NCBI GenBank assembly: GCA_035638075.1
Contig: DASRAU010000012.1
Location: 1 to 63,512 of the forward strand
Origin: DASRAU01 sp035638075
GTDB lineage: Bacteria > Acidobacteriota > Polarisedimenticolia > Gp22-AA2
Reading direction: 5' to 3'
DNA: 63,512 bases
Shown here: positions 38,639 to 46,354 of the stretch, piece by piece
Layout of the letters: each line of letters starts with the position of its first letter
Position numbering within the stretch: the stretch's first letter is position 1
Notes under the pieces: model-generated
The model's input: the letters and a program-made list of their open reading frames with translations, nothing else
Told to the model about the DNA's origin: nothing
Database searches by the model: none
Program-made: the position numbers and the translations under genes

Positions 38639-39534
38639 GCGGCGCCGTCGCCCTGGGCGCCGCGCCGGCCGGGCGGGCGCGGGCCGGGGCGAGCGTGGGA
38701 CCTCTGCGGTTCGTGCTCGCGGCGGCGCTCTGCCTGGTGCTGTCGATCGCCTTCCAGGCGGAGTTCGGCGCCGCGGGGCGCGGGACCGCGACCGCGCCGC
38801 TGCTCTACCTGCCGTCGGGGCGATACCTTCAAATCGCAGCGCTCGGGTTCGACGAGCTGCTCGCCGATGCGCTCTACCTCTGGTCGATCCAGTACTACAG
38901 CAACTACGACATCGCCGACCGCTACGACTACCTCGAGCACATCTACAGGGACGTCATCACCGAGCTCGATCCGCGCTATCTCGATCCGTACCTCACCGGC
39001 TCGATGATCATGACGACCGAGGCGCAGCAGCCGGAGATGGCGCTGCGCCTGCTCGACAAGGGAATCCAGAAGAACCCGGACCAGTGGATCCTGCCGTTCG
39101 AGGCCGGCTTCACCTGCTACCAGACGCTTCACGACTACACGCGCGCCGCGCGCTACTTCGACCTCGCGCAGGCCGTGCCCGGCGCGCCGCCGATCGTGCA
39201 GCGGTTCAAGGCCGAGATGACCCGGCGCGCCGGGGACATCCGCGACTCGCTGCAGGAGTGGGCGGCGATCCACGACGCGGCGACGGACGAATACGTCCGC
39301 ACCATCGCGTGGAACCACGTGCACGACCTTCGGGTCCAGGTCGACCTCGAGGATCTGAAGCAGGCGATCGCCCTCTACCAGGACCGGACCGGGCAGCGGC
39401 CCGCCCGCCTCGGCGCGCTGCAGACGGCCGGGATCCTGCCCGCGACGCCGCGCGACCCCGAGGGGCGTCCCTATCTCTACGATCCGCGCACCGGCGTGCC
39501 GTCCTACGGCGGGCTGAGCATCCTCGGGCGATGA
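38635..39534 (+). CDS. Membrane-anchored TPR protein of the pilus locus
   Basis: A 299-residue protein with a cytoplasmic N-terminus of about 20 residues, one membrane helix (about 23-42; LRFVLAAALCLVLSIAF) and a periplasmic TPR-type body: ALYLWSIQYYSNYDIADRYD, YLDPYLTGSMIM and repeated helix pairs to about 240, then a proline-rich tail ending DPEGRPYLYDPRTG. GTG start in the permease stop. It occupies the place of pilG in the Myxococcus pilGHI-pilD block, but I cannot show homology to PilG by eye. It is likely a scaffold in the same complex as the ABC proteins. Confidence 0.65.
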   Translation: MSGAVALGAAPAGRARAGASVGPLRFVLAAALCLVLSIAFQAEFGAAGRGTATAPLLYLPSGRYLQIAALGFDELLADALYLWSIQYYSNYDIADRYDYLEHIYRDVITELDPRYLDPYLTGSMIMTTEAQQPEMALRLLDKGIQKNPDQWILPFEAGFTCYQTLHDYTRAARYFDLAQAVPGAPPIVQRFKAEMTRRAGDIRDSLQEWAAIHDAATDEYVRTIAWNHVHDLRVQVDLEDLKQAIALYQDRTGQRPARLGALQTAGILPATPRDPEGRPYLYDPRTGVPSYGGLSILGR

Positions 39535-40379
39535 GCGCCGGACTCGCGGCGGGACTGTTCGCGGCGTTCGCCTTCGCGCTCGGCCTCATCCTCGGCTCGT
39601 TCCTGAACGTCTGCATTCACCGGCTGCCGCGGGAGCAGTCCGTGGTCACGCCGCGCTCGGCGTGTCCGTCGTGCGGTCGGCTCATCGTGTGGTACGACAA
39701 CGTGCCGGTGCTGTCGTACCTGATCCTGCGCGGCCGGTGCCGCGGCTGCGGGGCGACCATCGCCGCCCGTTATCCGCTGGTCGAGGCCACCACCGGCCTG
39801 CTCTTCCTGGCGCTGGCGCTGGTCCGCGGCCCGGGTCTCGGATGGGTTGTGGACGCGGCGTTCGCGGCTGCGCTGGTCGCCCTCATCGTCATCGACGCCG
39901 AGCACCAGATCCTCCCCGACGTCATCACCCTTCCGGGGATCGCCGCGGGGCTGGCCGCCTCGCCGCTGCGCGCCGCGTTCGCTCCGGACGAGGGGACGCC
40001 GGCCGCGATTTTCGTCGATCACCTCGCCGCCGCGGTCCTCGGCTACCTGATGCTCTTCGCGGTCAACGCGGCGTATCGCGGCTGGCAGGGGATGCGCGGC
40101 GTGCCCGGGGGCGAGCGTCTCGATGGCATCGGACGCGGCGACTACAAGCTCCTGGCGATGGTGGGTGCCTTCCTCGGGCTGAGGCTGATGCTCTTCACCC
40201 TGTTCGCGGGCGCGGTCGTCGGCGCGCTCTGGGGCATCTACTTGATGACGTTCCACGGCTACGGGTGGCGGTCGAAGCTGCCTTACGGCGTCTTCCTCGG
40301 CGGCGCGGCGATCCTCGCCCTCTTCTGCGGGGAGCCCGTGGTGCGCTGGTACGCGCTGCAGCTCCGGGGGCTGCCGTGA
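39531..40379 (+). CDS. pilD: Prepilin leader peptidase/N-methyltransferase PilD
   Basis: Polytopic aspartic protease that removes pilin leaders and methylates the new N-terminus. The 282-residue product has the N-terminal GSFLNVCIHRLP, a cytoplasmic zinc loop with CPSCG (about 41-45) and CRGCG (about 64-68), catalytic Asp in VIDAEHQILPD near 120 and the second Asp in GRGDYKLL near 203, and about seven membrane segments. It would process PilA (16326), FimT, PilV and PilW of this window. Start overlaps the TPR gene by 4 nt. Confidence 0.94.
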   Translation: MSAGLAAGLFAAFAFALGLILGSFLNVCIHRLPREQSVVTPRSACPSCGRLIVWYDNVPVLSYLILRGRCRGCGATIAARYPLVEATTGLLFLALALVRGPGLGWVVDAAFAAALVALIVIDAEHQILPDVITLPGIAAGLAASPLRAAFAPDEGTPAAIFVDHLAAAVLGYLMLFAVNAAYRGWQGMRGVPGGERLDGIGRGDYKLLAMVGAFLGLRLMLFTLFAGAVVGALWGIYLMTFHGYGWRSKLPYGVFLGGAAILALFCGEPVVRWYALQLRGLP

Positions 40380-42334
40380 CTCCGGCCTTCCTGCGCTCCT
40401 ACGCCGGGCAGATCAAGATCTTCCTCGTCCTCCTGGTGCTGTTCCTCGCGGTCGCCATCTGGTTCGACTTCCACCTCCTGGTCGTGGCGCGCAACGCCAT
40501 CCAGGAGGAGGCCGGGCTGCGGCTCGGTGTCGAGGCGGATCTCCTGCGCGCCGAACTGGAGCGGGACCGGATGCTGACCGGTGCCCCGGCGACCGCCACG
40601 CCGGCGCCGCCCACCGGTGCCTCGGCCGGGGATGCGGCGGAGGCGCCCTTCGTCCCGCCGGCGTTCCTGGAGCGACTGGCGCGCCTGCACGACCTGCGTC
40701 GGGTCGATCTGCTCTCGTCCGATGGACGGGTGATCACCTCGTCGGACACGGCTGGAATCGGCGGCGTCGATCCCTTCCTTCTGGCGCACGAAGCCCGGGA
40801 GCGGCGTCGTCTCCTCGCCGGGCTGACCGCCATCACGCCGCTCGAGCGCGCCGGCCGCAGCGCTTTCGCGACCCTCGCGGCGTACCGTCCTATCCGCGAC
40901 CGCGACTTCCGCACGCTCGGCTTCATCCGGCTGGAGAGGGAAGTCCCGGCGCTGGCGTCGCTCGATCTCGACCTGCGCACCATCGCCATGCTGCAGGCGG
41001 GTGGGCTGCTGTCGGTGCTGACTCTGGTCCTCCTGTTCGCGCGGTGGCTCCTGCGCCCGTATCGCCGGCTGCAGGCCGCGGCCGGCCTCGCCCCGGCTGC
41101 GATCCCGGCGGACGGCATGGACGACGCCGAAGCGCTCGTCGGCGCGGTGCAGGGCGTGCTCGAGAAGATGCGCGCGCAGGAGCGCGAGCTGCACTCGCTG
41201 AAGGAGGCCGAGGAGCGCGGCGCCGCCGCCTCCGGCCTGCCGGGGGAGCGGCTGATCTCCGGCATGACCAGCGCCGCGCTCGTCTTCGACCGAAGCGGGC
41301 GGCTGGTCACGCTGAATGCGGCGGCCTCGCGTCTGCTCGACCTCGGCACGCCTGTCCCCGGCCGCGGCGCGTCGGAGCTGCTCGCCGCGCACGCCCCGCT
41401 GCTCGATCTCCTGAGGGGAACGCTGCAGCGCGGGGAGGCGCGCTCGCGCGAGGTCGTGACGCTGCGCGGCCGGGACGGCCGTCTGGTCCACCTCGGTGTG
41501 ATGCTCTCGCCGATCCGCGGCGGCGCCGGGGATCCCGCCGCCGGCGGTGTCGAGTCGGTCGACGGCGTCGTGTGCCTGCTGACGGATCTCACCGAGATCC
41601 GGGCGCTCCGGGAGCGCGCGCGGCTGCGCGACAACCTGGCGATCCTGGGGGAGATGTCGGCCGGCATCGCGCACGAGTTCCGCAACGCCCTCGCGGTCAT
41701 CCAGGGCCACGCGCGCCTGCAGTCGCGCGCCGCCGCCGCGGACCCGGCGCGAGCTCACGCCGAAGCGATCGAGCGGGAAACGGCGCGGCTGCTGCGCATC
41801 GTCGGGGATTTCCTGCGCTACGCCCGGCCCATCACGCCGGACCTCCAGGAGATCGATCTCGGGCGGCTGGTGGGCGAGACGGCCGACGACTTCCGCTCCG
41901 ACCCGGACCATGCGTGGGTGCGGATCGCGATCGAAGGAACCTTCCCGCCGCTGTTCGCCGACGAGACGCTCCTCAAGCAGGCGCTGCAGAACCTCCTGCG
42001 CAACGCCTTCGAGGCGACGCGCGACGAGCCGAAAGGCGACACACGGACCATCGTGGTGCGCGGGCGGGAGGAAGGCGGCGAGCGCTCGCTCGTTCGCCTG
42101 GAAGTCGAGGACGACGGCCCCGGCATCCCGGCCGAGGAGCGGGGGCACATCTTCACGCCCTTCTACACGACCAAGGACGAGGGGACCGGCCTCGGGCTGC
42201 CGCTCGTCCAGAAAGTCGCCGCGCTGCACGACGGCACCGTCGAGGCGCTGCCGCGGCCCGGCGGCGGGACCTGCATGGTCCTGCTGCTGCCGCGCCGTCC
42301 CGCCCCCGCGATCCCCATCGATCTCGTCGCCTAG
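40376..42334 (+). CDS. Second membrane sensor histidine kinase of the pilus locus
   Basis: A 652-residue kinase. Membrane helices at about 14-35 and 203-223 flank a periplasmic sensor domain; a PAS domain follows (about 290-410), then the H-box GIAHEFRNALAVIQGH with His near 432, the N-box LLRNAFEATRD near 540, DDGPGIPAEE and GTGLGLPLV. The GTG start overlaps the pilD stop. It differs from PilS in having two rather than six membrane helices and a large external domain. The NtrC-like protein at 49262 is the only orphan regulator nearby and the likely partner, although the minor-pilin genes lie between them. Confidence 0.85.
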   Translation: MTPAFLRSYAGQIKIFLVLLVLFLAVAIWFDFHLLVVARNAIQEEAGLRLGVEADLLRAELERDRMLTGAPATATPAPPTGASAGDAAEAPFVPPAFLERLARLHDLRRVDLLSSDGRVITSSDTAGIGGVDPFLLAHEARERRRLLAGLTAITPLERAGRSAFATLAAYRPIRDRDFRTLGFIRLEREVPALASLDLDLRTIAMLQAGGLLSVLTLVLLFARWLLRPYRRLQAAAGLAPAAIPADGMDDAEALVGAVQGVLEKMRAQERELHSLKEAEERGAAASGLPGERLISGMTSAALVFDRSGRLVTLNAAASRLLDLGTPVPGRGASELLAAHAPLLDLLRGTLQRGEARSREVVTLRGRDGRLVHLGVMLSPIRGGAGDPAAGGVESVDGVVCLLTDLTEIRALRERARLRDNLAILGEMSAGIAHEFRNALAVIQGHARLQSRAAAADPARAHAEAIERETARLLRIVGDFLRYARPITPDLQEIDLGRLVGETADDFRSDPDHAWVRIAIEGTFPPLFADETLLKQALQNLLRNAFEATRDEPKGDTRTIVVRGREEGGERSLVRLEVEDDGPGIPAEERGHIFTPFYTTKDEGTGLGLPLVQKVAALHDGTVEALPRPGGGTCMVLLLPRRPAPAIPIDLVA

Positions 42335-42419
42335 GTCGCTCCGTCCCACCCGCCGCGCGGGCCGCTGCGCGGGAACTCCCGCCGTTACATTTCGCCGCGC
42401 GCTCCGCGCCCGGTTTCCA

Positions 42420-42489
42420 TTCCGTCATCGATCACCGTTCCGTCATACGCGCGCAACCCCGTGCGGGACAGGGACTTCCGACCGTGACG
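42420..42489 (+). promoter_or_regulatory. Candidate enhancer sites upstream of the minor-pilin promoter
   Basis: TTCCGTCAT occurs twice as a direct repeat (42420-42428 and 42438-42446), 18 bp apart, about 85-110 bp before the predicted start site. Its complement ATGACGGAA differs by one base from ATGACGAAA at 16202 upstream of pilA. A further TGACGG lies at 42485. The 216-bp gap between the kinase gene and fimT otherwise holds only GC-rich short palindromes near 42350-42410. Confidence 0.4.
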
Positions 42490-42505
42490 GCGATCGGTCG
42501 ATGCA

Positions 42506-42521
42506 TGGCGTGTCCCTTGCT
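42506..42521 (+). promoter_or_regulatory. Sigma-54 (-24/-12) promoter of the minor-pilin operon
   Basis: TGGCGTGTCCCTTGCT has the invariant GG (42507-42508) and GC (42519-42520) at the required 10-base spacing and a perfect TTGCT -12 element. The predicted start is near 42532, 19 nt before the ATG of fimT with GGAG at 42542 as ribosome-binding site. Confidence 0.7.
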
Positions 42522-42550
42522 CGTTCCGGGTCCGAACGAGAGGAGAGCCC

Positions 42551-43054
42551 ATGGACACCGAGCGCACGCAGGAGAGGGGGAGACGGAACGAGCGGGGGTA
42601 CTCGCTCTCCGAGCTCCTGACCGTGATCGCCTTGATGGGACTCTTCATCCTGTTCGGGGGCCCGGCGATGGCCGACGCCTTCAAGGCCTACAAGGTCAAG
42701 GCGGGCGCCGACATCGTCGCCACCGACGTGCGTGGGATGCGCTATGCGGCGGTCGGGAACCGGACGTCGCTCACCATGACGACCAGCACGCAGAGCAGCG
42801 GCACCAATCCCAACACTTACGTCTTTACCAATGCCGCGGGGAACACCATTACCCGCCGCCTCGAGTCGGGGGTCAATCTCGAGAACGGCAGCGCCGCGAC
42901 CATCAGCTTCACCACCACCGGATCCACCGGGTCGACGGCCACGCAGGTCCTGATCGTCAGCATGGACATCAACAGCACGCGGGGCGATCGCTACACCATC
43001 AGCGTGTCGCCGACCGGCACGGTCACGACCGCGTACGCCACCTACACGCCGTAA
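42551..43054 (+). CDS. fimT: Minor pilin, FimT/GspH type
   Basis: A 167-residue prepilin-like protein. A 16-residue charged leader ends in ...NERG, followed by YSLSELLTVIALMGLF, giving cleavage after Gly16 with Glu at +5 of the mature protein. The body is a GspH-like beta-rich domain (KVKAGADIVATDVRGMRYAAV), Thr/Ser/Asn-rich towards the end. First gene of a minor-pilin operon; minor pilins prime pilus assembly at the tip in known systems. Confidence 0.85.
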   Translation: MDTERTQERGRRNERGYSLSELLTVIALMGLFILFGGPAMADAFKAYKVKAGADIVATDVRGMRYAAVGNRTSLTMTTSTQSSGTNPNTYVFTNAAGNTITRRLESGVNLENGSAATISFTTTGSTGSTATQVLIVSMDINSTRGDRYTISVSPTGTVTTAYATYTP

Positions 43055-43071
43055 CGCGAGGAGAGCCGGAG

Positions 43072-43551
43072 ATGCGCGTCATGCAGCGGAAGAGTCAGCA
43101 GCAGGATCCGGAGGCCGGCTTCAGCCTCATCGAATGCGTCATCGCCATCGGCGTCCTCGCCGGCGTGCTCCTGTCGATCGCCTCGATGTTCATCCTGGGC
43201 GGCCGCCAGGTGAAGACCGGCAAGACACTCACCGAGGCGACGGCTCTGGCGCAGGGGCTGATGGAGCAGTTCGACAAGGAGTCGTTCAACTCCCTGTACC
43301 TGAACCTGGGCGCGGTCGCGACCGACACGACACGGACGGTGCAGAGCACCACGACCGGCAGCCCCATCCAGAGCTGGCAGACCGAGATTGCCCGCAAGCT
43401 CGACAACGGGTCGGCGTCGGTGCGCATCGACGCGATGGGGCCGTCGTCGCCGAACTTCGGCGCGGCTGCCGGGATCAAGGTGACGGTGACGCTGGCGTGG
43501 AACGAGCTGGGCCGCGCGCAAAGCGTGGCGATGTCGACGGTGCGGTTCTGA
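43072..43551 (+). CDS. pilV: Minor pilin, PilV type
   Basis: A 159-residue prepilin-like protein: basic leader, then EAGFSLIECVIAIGVLAGVLL with cleavage after Gly16 and Glu at +5, followed by the PilV-like LAQGLMEQF segment at about residues 61-69. The ATG at 43072 is 17 nt after fimT with GGAGAGCCGGAG upstream; a second Met lies three codons later. Part of the sigma-54-controlled minor-pilin operon. Confidence 0.85.
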   Translation: MRVMQRKSQQQDPEAGFSLIECVIAIGVLAGVLLSIASMFILGGRQVKTGKTLTEATALAQGLMEQFDKESFNSLYLNLGAVATDTTRTVQSTTTGSPIQSWQTEIARKLDNGSASVRIDAMGPSSPNFGAAAGIKVTVTLAWNELGRAQSVAMSTVRF

Positions 43552-43616
43552 ACGGCATTGAGGTTCTGAAAAAAGCAGCGGACTGCGGCTCGAGCCGCGG
43601 TGAAACGGAGGCTCCG

Positions 43617-46343
43617 GTGGTCACGCAACGGCAGGAGCGCAGCAGCGGGGAACGCGGGTTCAGCCTGGTGGAGATGCTGGTGGCCTCGGCGGTGTTCGCC
43701 ATCGTCGCCGCGATCGTCTTCATCTTCTACTCGGCGGCGCAGAAGTCGTACAAGAACGGCGAGAACTTCTCCGAGCAGCAGCAGTCCACCCGCGTGGCCT
43801 TCGACCGCATGGTGTCCGACGTCCGCCTCGCGGGCTTCAACACCAACCCGGACGGCGACGCCGGCCGCGTCGACGAGCAGGTCGAGGGGGCCTGGGACAC
43901 CGCCATCACCATTCGCGGCGACTTCGACTTCGAGGACCCGGCGGCCAACGCGTCGCCCGAGGCGTCGCTTCCCGGCACCGTGTACAACGTCGTCTCGACC
44001 GGCAACGACGAGATCGTCACCTACGCCCTGGCCAAGCCGGGCCCGGTCGGCGCCGACACGCTCACGCTGCGCCTCGACGCCAGCCGCCCGCGCGTGAAGT
44101 CGGTCATGACGGTCACCATCCCGAACGTCGTGCTGGTGCAGGACAACCCGCCGTACACGCTCTACCGCATCACGCTCAAGGACGTGAACGGCACCTTCCC
44201 GTCGTCGCCGCAGGCGGCGACCAGCTTCACCTACGAGCCGGTGGCGGACAACATCCGCAGCATGACCTTCCAGTACCTGCCCGACGGCGGCACGACGCTC
44301 CTCAACCCGAACACGCCGACCAACTCGGCGGACGACATCGGCGGGAGCGACGGCAACGTCCTGACGCGATCGCAGATCCGCAAGATCAAGGTGAGCCTCG
44401 TCGGCATGACGCCGGACGAGGACCTGGATTACACCGACGCCACGGACGCGACGGCGACGACCCACTTCCGCAAGTTCGACCTGTCGTCGGACGTCAACCC
44501 GGAGAACCTGGGCAAGAGCGGCGTGAAGGACATCGACGTGACGCCGCCGCCGTCGCCGACCAACGTCTCCCTCGTGCCGGGTCACTGCAAGGGGCTGCTG
44601 GTCAAGTGGGACACGCCGTCCCCGGCCTCGGGCGTGACGGCCTACGGGATCAAGTACTGGGTGAACGGCACGCCGAATCCCTTCAGCACGGCGAGCGTGA
44701 CCTATCCGCACAGCGAGTTCGGGGTGGTGGACTACGACGGCCACGGCTTCGTGGCGGGGATGAACACCGGCACCTCGTACTGCGTGCAGGCGCAGGCGCG
44801 CGACATCGTGGGCAACCAGAGCGGCTGGGCGCCCGGGACCCCGGTGTGCGCCACGGTCGCGGAGGCCTCGACGCCGGCGACGCCGGCGAACCTCCAGGCC
44901 ACCGGCAACGGCACGCTCACGCCGCAGGACAGCAGGATCGTCCTGACGTGGAACGAGGTGCAGAACAACAGCAACAACGTCGCCAACGACCCCGACGTCC
45001 TGAACAGCCACACCATCCTGCGCGACGGCTCGGGCTACCGGCTGTACCGCGACACCGTGTCCACCTTCACGCCCGACGACACGCTGAACCGGGTGGCGGA
45101 CAACACCGTCCTGCAGAACGGGACGCTGACCTGGACCGACAACGCCGTCGCCAACTGCCAGACCTACTACTACAAGCTGAAGGCCATGGATACCTGCGAC
45201 GTCGGGAGCACCGCCACGACCGCCGCAACGGGGCAGGCGGTGACGAACATCCAGCCGTCCGTGCCGTCCGGGGTGACCGGCGCGCGCACCGGCTCCGGGA
45301 CGGTGACGGTGTCCTGGACGCCGGTCACGACCAAGGTCGACGGCACCAACACCACCATCACCACTTACAAGGTGTATCGCACCAAGCAGCCCTACGGCAC
45401 GCTCATCGGGAGTCTCTCGCAGGGTGTGTTCTCGCTCCTCGGGACGGCGACGACGAACAGCTACGTGGATAACCTGGCCGGGGCGGACATCTCCGACCTG
45501 AACAACCGCACCCAGGGTCTCTACTATCAGATCACCGCCGCCGATGCCTGCGGCAACGAGAGCGCCCGGTCGGGCGGCGTGGACGTCGCCTGCAACATCG
45601 GGACGATCACCACGAGCCCGTCGGACGGCGCTTCGGCCTCCGGCATGGTGCCGATCACCCTGAGCATCAGCGGCAGCGCGACCTACACGTCCGCCCGCGT
45701 GCAGATCCCGAACCAGCTCGGGATCGGGACCGTCTACGACCAGACGTCCTACTCGTACCCGTTCTCGTTCCCGTCGTTCAACGCCTCGGCCGCCGGCCCG
45801 GGAACCTACACGATCCACTGGACCATCACCCTCAGCAACGGCTGCGCGGTCGACCTGTACACGCGCCTGGACGTGCCGGCGAACCTCGCCTGCCAGATCA
45901 CCCCGACCAACCCGAACCTGTCCCCGACGAGCGGCAAGTCGTCGAACCTGAACAAGAACATGTCGTGGGACATCATGAACAACTCGGGGCTGAACCTGAG
46001 CATCACCAGCATCGTGGTGTCGTGGACGTCCAACATCGGCACCCACAAGCTCGTCACGATCCAGTATCCGACCGGATCGACGGTCACGAGCTTCGGGACC
46101 GGCGCGGTCACACCCGCGACCGGGAACTACTCGACCTTCCCGCTGTCGCTGCCGGCCACGGCCAACGGCTCATGCGGCACCTGCAAGGTGAACATGCAGC
46201 TCGCCTACGACACGCAGATCGTCGACCCGAATACCGGCAACGGCGAGCTGGTCACCATGAAGTACAACTTCCAGGACCAGTACGCCAACAGCGGGTTCTG
46301 CACCTTCGTCGTCCACCCGGACCTGACGATCACCGGGCCATAA
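43617..46343 (+). CDS. pilW: Giant PilW-like minor pilin with fibronectin type III-like repeats
   Basis: A 908-residue protein, about three times a normal PilW. The GTG start (GGAGG 5 nt upstream) gives a leader ending ERG, then FSLVEMLVASAVFAIVAAIVF with Glu at +5. Residues about 30-300 are the PilW-like pilin body. From about 308 come three modules with the fibronectin pattern (P..P.N, a central W, Y.V.A.D near the end): about 308-415, 417-540 and 545-655. An Ig-like segment (about 660-755) and a C-terminal beta-rich domain containing a CGTC follow. Such modules suit adhesion or protein-protein contact, so it may be a tip adhesin. The long tail is in frame and has normal codon use. Confidence 0.85.
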   Translation: MVTQRQERSSGERGFSLVEMLVASAVFAIVAAIVFIFYSAAQKSYKNGENFSEQQQSTRVAFDRMVSDVRLAGFNTNPDGDAGRVDEQVEGAWDTAITIRGDFDFEDPAANASPEASLPGTVYNVVSTGNDEIVTYALAKPGPVGADTLTLRLDASRPRVKSVMTVTIPNVVLVQDNPPYTLYRITLKDVNGTFPSSPQAATSFTYEPVADNIRSMTFQYLPDGGTTLLNPNTPTNSADDIGGSDGNVLTRSQIRKIKVSLVGMTPDEDLDYTDATDATATTHFRKFDLSSDVNPENLGKSGVKDIDVTPPPSPTNVSLVPGHCKGLLVKWDTPSPASGVTAYGIKYWVNGTPNPFSTASVTYPHSEFGVVDYDGHGFVAGMNTGTSYCVQAQARDIVGNQSGWAPGTPVCATVAEASTPATPANLQATGNGTLTPQDSRIVLTWNEVQNNSNNVANDPDVLNSHTILRDGSGYRLYRDTVSTFTPDDTLNRVADNTVLQNGTLTWTDNAVANCQTYYYKLKAMDTCDVGSTATTAATGQAVTNIQPSVPSGVTGARTGSGTVTVSWTPVTTKVDGTNTTITTYKVYRTKQPYGTLIGSLSQGVFSLLGTATTNSYVDNLAGADISDLNNRTQGLYYQITAADACGNESARSGGVDVACNIGTITTSPSDGASASGMVPITLSISGSATYTSARVQIPNQLGIGTVYDQTSYSYPFSFPSFNASAAGPGTYTIHWTITLSNGCAVDLYTRLDVPANLACQITPTNPNLSPTSGKSSNLNKNMSWDIMNNSGLNLSITSIVVSWTSNIGTHKLVTIQYPTGSTVTSFGTGAVTPATGNYSTFPLSLPATANGSCGTCKVNMQLAYDTQIVDPNTGNGELVTMKYNFQDQYANSGFCTFVVHPDLTITGP

Positions 46344-46354
46344 GGGGGACGCCG

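Noticed and set aside
42350..42410. GC-rich stretch after the second kinase gene as a small gene or terminator
   Set aside because: Only short, unstable palindromes without a T-run; no frame has a ribosome-binding site.
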